A stretch of DNA of 64,000 nucleotides from Streptomyces sp. WAC 01529 (GTDB taxonomy: Bacteria > Actinomycetota > Actinomycetes > Streptomycetales > Streptomycetaceae), in assembly GCF_003945545.1 (NCBI RefSeq), contig NZ_CP029617.1:8087001-8151000 (forward strand), given 5' to 3'. The translations under genes were made by a program, and so were the position numbers. The first letter of the stretch is position 1, and every line of letters begins with the position of its first letter. Shown here piece after piece: positions 16,773 through 23,777 of the stretch. The notes below the pieces were generated by a model. That model was not told the origin of the DNA. It made no database searches and saw nothing but the letters and a program-made list of their open reading frames with translations.

Positions 16773-17198
16773 ATGTCCAGCAACGAGAGCGCGGCCACCG
16801 TGGGGCGCGTCGAGAAGATCGCGACCACGCCGGACTGGTACGCGCCGTACCGGATTTCGCAGGCGGTGCGGGCCGGGGGCTTTGTGTACGTGTCCGGGCA
16901 GGCGGGTTTCGAGGAGGACGGGACGACCGTCGAGGGCGGGTTCCTGGCGCAGGGGCGGCAGGCGTTCCGGAACGTCGGGCGGGTGCTGGAGGCGGCCGGT
17001 CTGGCCTTCGCGGACGTGGTCAAGGTCGGCATCTTCGTACGGGACATGGCGGCGAACCTCCCGCACGTGATCACGCTGCGCGGCGAGTTCCTGGCCGAGC
17101 CCTACCCCGCCGACACCCTGGTGGAGGTCGTCTCGCTGGCCCAGCCCGACTGGCAGATCGAGGTCGAGGTCATCGCGCTGGACAGGAGCGCGGCATGA
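16773..17198 (+). CDS. RidA-family protein
   Basis: A 141-residue YjgF/YER057c/UK114 protein. Family features are the N-terminal WYAPYRISQAVRAGGFVYVSGQ, the EAAGLAFADVVKVGIFV segment, and the C-terminal IEVEVIAL. Classical RidA hydrolyses reactive enamine/imine intermediates using a conserved Arg (usually in a CVxR context); here VGIFVRD supplies an Arg near the expected place, but the full motif is not canonical, so it may act on a different substrate. A GGGGAGAGGC site precedes the ATG. It is coupled to the ene-reductase by an ATGA overlap. Confidence 0.85.
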   Translation: MSSNESAATVGRVEKIATTPDWYAPYRISQAVRAGGFVYVSGQAGFEEDGTTVEGGFLAQGRQAFRNVGRVLEAAGLAFADVVKVGIFVRDMAANLPHVITLRGEFLAEPYPADTLVEVVSLAQPDWQIEVEVIALDRSAA

Positions 17199-17255
17199 GC
17201 GCCGGGGTCGTGGCCGGACGGGAGCGCGGCATGAGCGCCAGGATCGTGGCGGGAC
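17184..17255 (+). repeat. 36-bp tandem duplication at the ridA/ene-reductase junction
   Basis: Two consecutive 36-bp units starting at 17184 and 17220 share GGAGCGCGGCATGAGCGCC and most of the rest. The duplication gives the reductase two in-frame ATG starts, each with the same upstream context. Confidence 0.75.
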
Positions 17256-18394
17256 AGGTGCGGGAGACGGAGATACCGGAAGCGGGTGCGGGAGTGCGGG
17301 AATTGCTGGAGCCGTACCGGGCGGGCCGGCTGAAGCTGGCGAACCGGCTGGCGATGGCCCCGATGACGCGGGGCCGGGCGGACGACGTGACGGGGGTGCC
17401 GAGTCCGCACGCGGCGACGTACTACCGGCAGCGCGCCGGAGCCGGACTGCTGATCACGGAGGGCGTGTACGTCAACGCGCTCGCCAAGGGCGGCCCCGGT
17501 ATCCCGGGCCTGGTGACCGACGCGCAGACGCGCGGCTGGCGAGAGGTGACGGAGGCGGTGCACGCCGAGGGCGGCACGGTCTTCGCCCAGCTGTGGCATG
17601 TGGGCCGGATGACCCACCCCGCGACGCTGCCGGACGGCGAGCTGCCGGTGGCCCCGTCAGCCGTCGCCGTCGAGGGAAAGCAGATCTTCACCCGGGACGG
17701 GATGCTCGACCACGTGACGCCGCGGGAGCTGACGGTGGGTGAGATCGCCCGGACGGTACGGGACTTCGCGTCAGCGGCCCGCCGTGCGATCGATGCGGGC
17801 TTCGACGGGGTGGAGATCCACGGCGCGAACGGCTATCTCATCCAGCAGTTCATCGCCGACAACACCAACCTGCGCACGGACGAGTACGGCGGCTCGGTCA
17901 CCGGCCGCCTCCGGTTCGCCACGGAGGTCGTCGAGGCGGTCGTCACCGAGGTCGGCGCGGACCGCGTGGGCCTGCGCATCTCGCCGGACAACGCCGAGAA
18001 CCAGCTCGCCGAGACGGACGCCCCCACCACGTACCGTGCGCTGGTCGACGCACTGGACCCGCTGGGCCTGGCCTATCTGCACGTGCTGGAGAACGGCGCG
18101 TACGGGGCCATCGCGGACCTGCGCCCGCGCTGGTCGGGAACGCTCGTCGCCAACACGAACGGCCCGGCGCCGAGCAGCCCCGACGCGGGGGCGCGACTGG
18201 TGCGGAACGGCCACGCGGACGTGGTAGCCCTGGGCCGCCTGTTCATGACCAACCCGGACCTGCCCACCCGCCTGGCCAACGGCACGCCGCTCGCGGGGCC
18301 GCCGACGGAGAACGTGTATGGGGGAGGGGCGGAGGGCTACATCGACTACCCACCGGCGACGGACGCCCCCAAGGTCCCGGCGGCGATCGCCTAA
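17195..18394 (+). CDS. Old-yellow-enzyme family ene-reductase (NemA-like)
   Basis: An FMN-dependent alkene reductase of 399 residues (387 if translation starts at the second ATG, 17231). OYE landmarks: MAPMTRGRADD near the N-terminus, the substrate-binding pair in EIHGANGYLIQQF (His-x-x-Asn), DEYGGSVTGRLRF, and the C-terminal phosphate-binding VALGRLFMTNPDLPTRL. It reduces activated C=C bonds such as enals, enones or nitro-olefins with NADPH. Together with RidA and the TetR repressor it forms an inducible detoxification operon. The N-terminal extension is created by a 36-bp tandem duplication, so the true start is uncertain. Confidence 0.9.
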   Translation: MSAGVVAGRERGMSARIVAGQVRETEIPEAGAGVRELLEPYRAGRLKLANRLAMAPMTRGRADDVTGVPSPHAATYYRQRAGAGLLITEGVYVNALAKGGPGIPGLVTDAQTRGWREVTEAVHAEGGTVFAQLWHVGRMTHPATLPDGELPVAPSAVAVEGKQIFTRDGMLDHVTPRELTVGEIARTVRDFASAARRAIDAGFDGVEIHGANGYLIQQFIADNTNLRTDEYGGSVTGRLRFATEVVEAVVTEVGADRVGLRISPDNAENQLAETDAPTTYRALVDALDPLGLAYLHVLENGAYGAIADLRPRWSGTLVANTNGPAPSSPDAGARLVRNGHADVVALGRLFMTNPDLPTRLANGTPLAGPPTENVYGGGAEGYIDYPPATDAPKVPAAIA

Positions 18395-18455
18395 GCCGTC
18401 CGTCCGCGCGGCCTGACCGGTGCGGGGATGCTGTTGGCTTCCCCGGGCTTGGGTG

Positions 18456-18486
18456 CTCCGCCCCGCCGTGATGCGGCGGGGCGGAG
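18456..18486 (+). terminator. Hairpin terminator after the ene-reductase
   Basis: Perfect 13-bp inverted repeat (CTCCGCCCCGCCG / CGGCGGGGCGGAG) with a 5-nt loop, 61 bp after the stop codon. Confidence 0.75.
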
Positions 18487-18629
18487 TGCTGGGAGGGTGC
18501 CTGGGGGAACTCACCCAGCCTGCGACCACCGCTCCGTTGCCCGTGCGTCATTCCCTGGCACCGCGACCAGAAGGCGCGGCGCCAAGCCTTCGTTTTCCGC
18601 GCCTGCACCCGTCGACCACTCGCCGGGAG

Positions 18630-18893
18630 CTACTTCTCCCTCGGATGGGTGGACGGGATGGGAGGAGGTGGCGTCCAGCCTGGTGGTGCGGGCTCCATCA
18701 GTTCAAGTTCCTCGTCCAGGTACATCTCGCCGCCGGCCTGGGGGAAGTCCACGAGAAGTTCGCCTGTGGCGACGCGCACTATGACCGTGCCGACCAGGTC
18801 TTCGGGATGGTCGGTCGCCTCGCGTGGCGTCACCTGATCTCCCGGCGTAAAGCGCCGAGGAGCAGAGGAATGTGTCACGCCTTCCGTGTGCAT
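18630..18893 (-). CDS. Small hypothetical protein with SH3-like strand pattern
   Basis: An 87-residue cytoplasmic protein. The central segment (FTPGDQVTPREATDHPEDLVGTVI, then VATGELLVDFPQAGGEMYLDEEL) alternates short strands in a way that suggests a small SH3-like or KOW-like barrel. The C-terminal tail is Pro-rich (EPAPPGWTPPPPIP). No family is recognised with confidence. Start ATG at 18891-18893; an internal GTG could also serve. Confidence 0.55.
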   Translation of the reverse strand: MHTEGVTHSSAPRRFTPGDQVTPREATDHPEDLVGTVIVRVATGELLVDFPQAGGEMYLDEELELMEPAPPGWTPPPPIPSTHPREK

Positions 18894-18995
18894 GAGTCGC
18901 GTCCCTTCGAACCCTGTTGTCCCTTGGCCCGGCAGGCGGAGACGATGCCCACCTCCAGCTGGCAAAGTCGACGTACGCGCAAATCGTGTGCTTGC

Positions 18996-19359
18996 TCACT
19001 TGCGCGGGCTGCGTGACCACTCGAGCAGGGAACGAATCGTCAGGTCCTGATTGATCACGTGCAGCACCCGCCGCGCCTGGTAGTTGATCGACGCCGCTCG
19101 GCGCGCGTCACGGTCGCCGCTCCTGAGCGGGACCAGAGCGTAGAACCTGAAGTTGCCCAGCAAAGAGGTGTCCTCGACCAGGGCAACCGTGTCCGCCTCC
19201 CCGGCGAGCCGCAGTTCGTCGTTCCGAATCACATAGAGCCGGTTCTCGCGGTCGCCGAGGCAGGCGTAGAGGCAGTTCAGCTCCTGAAGCACCCGCTTGG
19301 GCGTGAAATCGTAAAAGCGGTAGTACAGGCTGGAGATCGCCTCGCGTTTCGAAGTCCAT
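18996..19359 (-). pseudogene. Hypothetical protein with apparent frameshift after codon 5
   Basis: The protein-like frame runs from about 19345 to 18996 and encodes roughly 115 residues including REAISSLYYRFYDFTPKRVL, YVIRNDELRLAGEADTVAL and INYQARRVLHVINQDL. No acceptable start lies in that frame within the natural 5' end. The only ATG with an excellent GGAGGAG site (complement of 19357-19359, reading MDFETR) is in a different frame, one nucleotide off. Removing a single C near 19344 joins MDFET directly to EAISSLYY. So this is either a recent frameshift, a sequencing error or an unusual recoding site. No family recognised. Confidence 0.5.
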
Positions 19360-19504
19360 ACGCTCCTCCGCCCCAGAGCACACCGCAGGCCGCGGCACGC
19401 GCGGAGCCTAGTGGGCCTTTGCCTCTCGGCGCAGCCGAGTGGGAACACGGTCGCTACGTCCTTACCTGCTTCCTGTTGTTCGGCGCAGACCCTGTCCCTG
19501 GACC

Positions 19505-21100
19505 TCACCCGAACGGTGGGGCGTCCGCCGGGCATGCCGTGTTGGCGGTGGGCACCTCGTGCTCGGTCAGGTAACGGGTGGCCAACTCGTCTACGCACGC
19601 GTTGACGCCCATGGCGGTGTGCCCGTACATGTCCGCGGTGAGCAGGCGCGCGTTGGCGAGGCGGCCCGCCATGCGCTCGGCGAAGGCGTACGGGGTGTCC
19701 GGATCGTGGCGGTTGCCGATCACCAACGCGGTGCGGCCCGTCGGACGGTTCCAGGGGCCGGTGTACGGACGACCGGTGCCGGAGCCCGCCCGGACGGGCC
19801 AGGTGGCGCAGGGCAGGGCGTCGAACGCCCGCCTCCGCCCGAAGGTGGGGCTGTCCCGCTCCCAGCGCTCGGCCAGCGCCGGCCAGGCACGGGCAGGCAA
19901 CCGGTAGGGCTTCTCACCGCAGTTGACGGCGTTGCCCGAGTCGTTACCGCGGTAGGGCGCCGGCTTCTCGGCGGTCGCCTGCGTCCGCCCCACTGCGAGG
20001 GTTCGCGTGTTCTTGGCGGCGGCGGTACGGAGCGTGGTGAGGTAGCGGGCCAGGCCCGTCAGGTCGCCCGCCGACAGTCTGCCGAACACCTGCGCGCCGA
20101 AGCCGCCGAAGTCGACCGTCGTGCCGTCCGGCAGGGTGAGCGGCCCGTGCCGCAGTCGCTGGCGGATCGCGGCGAAGGCCGCGGCGGGTTCCCCGTCGCC
20201 GAAGGCGCACCGGCCGGACGCGGCGGCGCAGGCCCGCAGGAACGCCGTCAGCACCCGTTCTGCGCCGACGGCCCGCTGCCGGTCGTACTCCGCCCCATCC
20301 GTCATGCGCAGCAGCGGATCGATGTTGCCGTCGAGGATCAGCGCACCGGTGCGCCGCGGGAAGAGGTTGGCGTACGTGGCGCCGATCAGCGAACCGTAGG
20401 AGAAACCGGCGAAGTTGAGGCGTTTCGCGCCGACACCTTCGCGGAGCAGGTCCAGGTCGCGGGCGACGTCGGCGGTGGTCATGTGCGCGAGCAAGGGCCC
20501 GCCGTCGCGCGCGCAGGCGTCCGTGTAGGCGCGCGCGGCGCGCAGGGTCGCCGTCACCTCCGCGCGGGTCAGGGGCGCTTCGCGTTTCCCGGCGAGCGCG
20601 GTGTCCGCCGCCTCCTGACTGGTGAAGCACCGCACAGCCGCGCTCTGCCCGGTGCCGCGCGGGTCGAAGCCGATCACGTCGTACCGCGCGAGGACTTCCG
20701 CCGACAGGTACTTGTCCGCCCGGTACGCGAAGTGCAGCCCCGACTGGCCGGGGCCACCGGGGTTGACGAACAGGGTGCCCAGACGCCTGGCCGGGTCCGA
20801 GGCCCGGCGCCGGAGCATGACCACGCCCAGGGTGCCCGCGTCGGGGCGGGCATGGTCGCGCGGGACCTGCCGCACCGCGCAGTCGCCGATCTCCGGATCG
20901 ATCGGCGGAGCCGGTCGGAGCACCTGGTCGCACGGAAGCCAGCGCACGCGGTCCTGCTGCAACCCGGCGTGGGCGGCCGGCACGGAGTGCGTCGGCACGG
21001 GGTGCGCCGGCACCGGGTGCGCCGGTACGGCCAGAGTGATCGCGCAGGCGGCGGTGACCGCGAGGGCGACGGTGGCGCGGACGGGGTGCCGGAAGGTCAT
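19505..21100 (-). CDS. Secreted S33-type alpha/beta hydrolase (tripeptidyl aminopeptidase-like), second copy
   Basis: About 531 residues from the ATG at 21100 (MTFRHPVRAT); an ATG at 21118 would add six. The signal peptide is followed by a HPVPAHPVPTHSVP repeat. The hydrolase domain shows VNPGGPGQSG (oxyanion), GFDPRGTGQS, the nucleophile elbow GFSYGS, NRHDPDTPY (acid) and MYGHTAMG (His), ending with the TAP-like domain. It belongs to the same group as the enzyme at 1.5-3.1 kb and should act on peptides outside the cell. It runs in the same direction as the phosphotransferase-like gene upstream, 48 bp away, so the two may be co-transcribed. Confidence 0.85.
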   Translation of the reverse strand: MTFRHPVRATVALAVTAACAITLAVPAHPVPAHPVPTHSVPAAHAGLQQDRVRWLPCDQVLRPAPPIDPEIGDCAVRQVPRDHARPDAGTLGVVMLRRRASDPARRLGTLFVNPGGPGQSGLHFAYRADKYLSAEVLARYDVIGFDPRGTGQSAAVRCFTSQEAADTALAGKREAPLTRAEVTATLRAARAYTDACARDGGPLLAHMTTADVARDLDLLREGVGAKRLNFAGFSYGSLIGATYANLFPRRTGALILDGNIDPLLRMTDGAEYDRQRAVGAERVLTAFLRACAAASGRCAFGDGEPAAAFAAIRQRLRHGPLTLPDGTTVDFGGFGAQVFGRLSAGDLTGLARYLTTLRTAAAKNTRTLAVGRTQATAEKPAPYRGNDSGNAVNCGEKPYRLPARAWPALAERWERDSPTFGRRRAFDALPCATWPVRAGSGTGRPYTGPWNRPTGRTALVIGNRHDPDTPYAFAERMAGRLANARLLTADMYGHTAMGVNACVDELATRYLTEHEVPTANTACPADAPPFG

Positions 21101-21148
21101 GGCGGGTCGGCCGGGCATGGGGCTCCTCGATTCCCTCGGGTGACGCAG

Positions 21149-22579
21149 TCAGGCGCCCGCTTCCGCCCGGGCGGGGATGAGACGGGCGCGCAGGGGGCCG
21201 GTGATGGCGCCCCGGTAGCGGTGGCGGATGTGGGACGGCGCCCCGGTCAGCCGGTCGCGCATCAGCAGGGCACGGCTCACCGGGGCGATACGGGCCGCCA
21301 GCGCGGCGCCTTCGCGCAGTTGCACCGGTGGCCGGTGCCCGGCCCAGGCCGCGAGATAGCCGCCCAGCACCCTCTCGCGGTCCTCGGCGGAACCTCCGGC
21401 GGCAGCCAAGTCGCCCAGCAGCACGTCCAGTTGCAGGAAGGGGTGGGTGAGCACGCTGTCGGCCCAGTCGAACACCAGCGCCTCGTCGCCGTCGACCCGG
21501 AAGTTGCCCCGCCACAGGTCGTGGTGCACGACGGTCTCCGGGAGGTCGAGGGCCGCAAGGCGCGCGCAGTCGCGGGCCAGCGCGGGGACGAGACGGCGCA
21601 GCCGCCGCGACTCCTCACCTGTCAGCTCCCCTTGACCGGAGCGGACCGGCGTGACCCGCTCACCGTGCACGTCGTCGATACGGTCGTCGAACGCGCTGTC
21701 GATACGGTCGCCGTGCACGCCGCCCTTCAGTTCGTCGAGCAGGCCGTCGAACCTGCCCGGCAACAGAGTGAGACGGTGCGCGGGGCAGCCGGTCGCGGCG
21801 ATCTCCGCTGCGTGCGCAGCAGCCTGACGCTGCATCACGCCGATGCACCGGGCCACGGTCGCGAAACCGGCGGCGACGCGTGCCGCCCCCGCCGGCCGCG
21901 GCACCGGCCCGAAGTCCGCGGTGAGCATCAGGCGTCTGTCGCTGTCCCAGGCCAGTACGTGGGGGACCGCGCCGGGGAACCACTCGGCCAGCAGCCGGGT
22001 CAACGCGGGCTCGTGCGCGTGCGGCGGCGGACTCGCCTTGAGGTGGACCACACCAGCCGTGGTCGGCAACCGCACCTGGCAGGACCAGGCCCGGAACCCG
22101 TCCTGCTCGGCGCGACCGACGACCTGGACACCGAGTCCGCGCAGCTCCTCCACCGCCCAGTCGGTCGCCTTCGTGAACCATCCGGGGCAACGCCAGGGCA
22201 GCCACACCTCGTCCTCACGGCGGTCCCGGGACGCCGACCAGAGGCCCAACAACCGCTCCTGGCCTGGCAGGAAGCGGTGGCAGGACGCGGCCAGCTCCAT
22301 CACGGGCGCCCAGCGCGCGCCGCGAGGCAGCGCCGTGCCGGGGCTGTGCGTCTCGTGCACGAAGAGGTACGAGGGTGGCGCGGCGTCCTCACCGGCCCCG
22401 GTGGGCACGGGAACGACGTCCAGAGTGCCGACTTCCACCCCGTACCGATGGCGCACCGCGGAGTTGACCTCCCGCGGGTCGGAATGCCGGTGCCGGGGAA
22501 GCCCCCAGCGCGCCCCGTCGTCGAGGACCAGCAGACACGGCTCGCCGCCGCGTTCCAGGGGAATAGCGCTGAAATTCAC
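21149..22579 (-). CDS. Aminoglycoside-phosphotransferase-like protein with Nudix-like N-terminus
   Basis: A 476-residue protein. The C-terminal about 300 residues are a kinase of the APH/choline kinase fold: the catalytic loop reads VVHHDLWRGNFRVDG (His-x-Asp...Asn) and the metal motif VFDWADSVL. The N-terminal about 110 residues (EPCLLVLDDGARWGLPRH, then YLFVHETHSPG) look like a degenerate Nudix domain without a full Nudix box. It should phosphorylate a small hydroxylated or amino compound, or serve as self-protection; the substrate is unknown. It is the divergent neighbour of the cysteine-rich peptide genes, but nothing visible ties it to their maturation. Confidence 0.75.
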   Translation of the reverse strand: MNFSAIPLERGGEPCLLVLDDGARWGLPRHRHSDPREVNSAVRHRYGVEVGTLDVVPVPTGAGEDAAPPSYLFVHETHSPGTALPRGARWAPVMELAASCHRFLPGQERLLGLWSASRDRREDEVWLPWRCPGWFTKATDWAVEELRGLGVQVVGRAEQDGFRAWSCQVRLPTTAGVVHLKASPPPHAHEPALTRLLAEWFPGAVPHVLAWDSDRRLMLTADFGPVPRPAGAARVAAGFATVARCIGVMQRQAAAHAAEIAATGCPAHRLTLLPGRFDGLLDELKGGVHGDRIDSAFDDRIDDVHGERVTPVRSGQGELTGEESRRLRRLVPALARDCARLAALDLPETVVHHDLWRGNFRVDGDEALVFDWADSVLTHPFLQLDVLLGDLAAAGGSAEDRERVLGGYLAAWAGHRPPVQLREGAALAARIAPVSRALLMRDRLTGAPSHIRHRYRGAITGPLRARLIPARAEAGA

Positions 22580-22700
22580 CGGGATCGTTCCTCACCGCGC
22601 GTAGGAAATGCCATTGCCCGCCCCACCGGAGACTGCTGGTATCACGATGAGAATGCGCGACGCACCGTCCGGTCAAGGATTCCGCGCCCCCTGTTCCGAC

Positions 22701-22730
22701 CGGGACGGTCCGGGACGGTCCGGGACGGAC
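22701..22730 (+). repeat. 10-bp direct repeats upstream of the peptide promoter
   Basis: CGGGACGGTC occurs at 22701 and 22711, with CGGGACGGAC at 22721. The helical-turn spacing immediately upstream of a -35-like box suggests an activator site. Confidence 0.55.
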
Positions 22731-22738
22731 GTTTTTCC

Positions 22739-22768
22739 TTGCCGGGCCCGCCGGACGGCTCCTAGCGT
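22739..22768 (+). promoter_or_regulatory. Candidate promoter of the cysteine-rich peptide operon
   Basis: TTGCCG (22739-22744) and TAGCGT (22763-22768) are 18 bp apart. Transcription would start near 22775, leaving a leader of about 97 nt before the first peptide gene. Confidence 0.5.
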
Positions 22769-22778
22769 CGTTATCGAC

Positions 22779-22826
22779 CGGACGACAACACAGGTCGGAC
22801 GACAACACAGGTCGGACGACAACAGG
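22779..22826 (+). repeat. 17-bp tandem repeats in the leader of the peptide operon
   Basis: Two perfect copies of CGGACGACAACACAGGT (22779-22795, 22796-22812) and a partial third (22813-22826) lie between the candidate promoter and the first peptide gene. Confidence 0.7.
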
Positions 22827-22871
22827 GCGGTACGGATCGATGTGACCGCCCGGCAAGCGAAAGGGAAATCG

Positions 22872-23042
22872 ATGACTGGTGTTTCCGTGGCCGAGCGCCT
22901 CGCCGCCGGCAGTCTCCAGCAGCACATGTTCTCGGAGCCCACCGCGGTCGCCGAGGAGTGCAAGTACCCCGGGCAGAGCTGCTGGTTCGACTCCGACTGC
23001 TGCAACCCGCGGTTCTGCGAGTGGTGGACCTGCCGCGCCTGA
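22872..23042 (+). CDS. Cysteine-rich (knottin-like) precursor peptide 1
   Basis: A 56-residue peptide. Residues 1-28 (MTGVSVAERLAAGSLQQHMF, then SEPTAVAE) form a leader without a hydrophobic signal core, so export by the Sec pathway is unlikely. The C-terminal part has six cysteines at 30, 37, 43, 44, 49 and 54: C-X6-C-X5-CC-X4-C-X4-C, which is the spacing of inhibitor-cystine-knot peptides. Conserved with the second copy are the WxDSDCC and CEWWxC segments. The leader lacks the YxxP motif common in actinobacterial lasso precursors. A GGGAAA site precedes the ATG. Modification and export are presumably performed by the genes downstream; activity is unknown. Confidence 0.8.
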   Translation: MTGVSVAERLAAGSLQQHMFSEPTAVAEECKYPGQSCWFDSDCCNPRFCEWWTCRA

Positions 23043-23077
23043 GCGGCCACTTCCCGCACTCGACGGAAGGAGAAGTC

Positions 23078-23251
23078 ATGACCGGTGTTTCCGTGGCCGA
23101 GCGCCTGGCCGCAGGCGGCCTTCAGCAGCACATGTTCTCGGAGCCCACCGAGACCGCTGAGGCGTGCAGCCCGAATGGAGCGAGGTGCGTCTGGGACAGC
23201 GACTGCTGTTACGGACTCATCTGTGAATGGTGGGCGTGCGAGACGCCCTGA
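23078..23251 (+). CDS. Cysteine-rich (knottin-like) precursor peptide 2
   Basis: A 57-residue paralogue of the preceding gene. The first 24 residues differ at only one position (Gly14 for Ser14), whereas the core has diverged (CSPNGARCVWDSDCC and CEWWACETP). The six cysteines are at exactly the same positions, 30, 37, 43, 44, 49 and 54. Conserved leader with variable inter-cysteine loops is the pattern expected of ribosomally made peptides under diversifying selection. A strong AAGGAG site sits 7 nt before the ATG. The gap to peptide 1 is 35 bp, so both are on one transcript. Confidence 0.8.
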   Translation: MTGVSVAERLAAGGLQQHMFSEPTETAEACSPNGARCVWDSDCCYGLICEWWACETP

Positions 23252-23360
23252 TCTCACCGGTGCCGTCGGCGGCCACGAGCCACCGACGGCACCAACGGTT
23301 TCCCTCGTGTTCCGGGAAACGGCACGACGGAACGTACAGGACGGAAAAAGGAGTGCGGAA

Positions 23361-23777
23361 ATGGTGACGGATGTGTCCGCGCTGCTGCGGTCGGCGCAGG
23401 CGGGAAAGGAATTCCTGGAATCGTCGCGGCGGGACGGCGGGTTGTTCGACTTCGCCCCCTGGCCGCCTGTTCCCGCCCGGCGCTTTGGACCGGCGGGACG
23501 GGCACGGTCGGCCGTGACCGGTCTGCGCGCGGTGCAGCGGCTCACCGTCGGTTTCCTGGACCCGGTGGAGGACGCGGTCTATCTGACGGCCGGCCTGCGC
23601 CGGATGGGTTTCCCCGCCTCCTTCCACCTCGGCAGGGAAACGGTCCCGGCCGCGCCGCCCGCGGGCCTCTACGCCTGGGTGCGGTGCGGCGGCGACATCC
23701 TCAGCACCTCTCTCCCCGTGACGGAGGAGTACGTCGAGATCTACACGAACACGCCGGAGGATGAGGACAGTGCGTGA
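23361..23777 (+). CDS. McjB/lasso B2-like protein lacking catalytic residues
   Basis: A 138-residue protein. The C-terminal half follows the transglutaminase-like leader-peptidase fold of lasso peptide B2 proteins: VEDAVYLTAGLRRMGFPASF, then HLGRE, then LYAWVRCGG. In active B2 proteins a Cys begins the first segment and the motif is HAWVE; here the first position reads Pro/Val and the His is Tyr, so the Cys-His-Asp triad appears lost. It may serve as a scaffold or leader-binding subunit rather than a protease. The ATG follows an AAAAGGAG site. It overlaps the cyclase-like gene. Homology is judged by eye and needs a profile search. Confidence 0.6.
   Translation: MVTDVSALLRSAQAGKEFLESSRRDGGLFDFAPWPPVPARRFGPAGRARSAVTGLRAVQRLTVGFLDPVEDAVYLTAGLRRMGFPASFHLGRETVPAAPPAGLYAWVRCGGDILSTSLPVTEEYVEIYTNTPEDEDSA

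Noticed and set aside
19439..22765. Very long plus-strand open frame opposite the peptidase and kinase-like genes
   Set aside because: Its translation is low-complexity Arg/Gly/Val-rich and matches no family; it is the GC-driven antisense shadow of two well-supported minus-strand genes.
22872..23251. Canonical lasso peptide cores in the two precursors
   Set aside because: Counting from the conserved Thr at -2, or from the first core Cys, the first usable acidic residue does not fall at positions 7-9. Only an unlikely cut before the Gly in the first loop would give Gly1 with Asp7 or Asp9, and the YxxP leader motif is missing.
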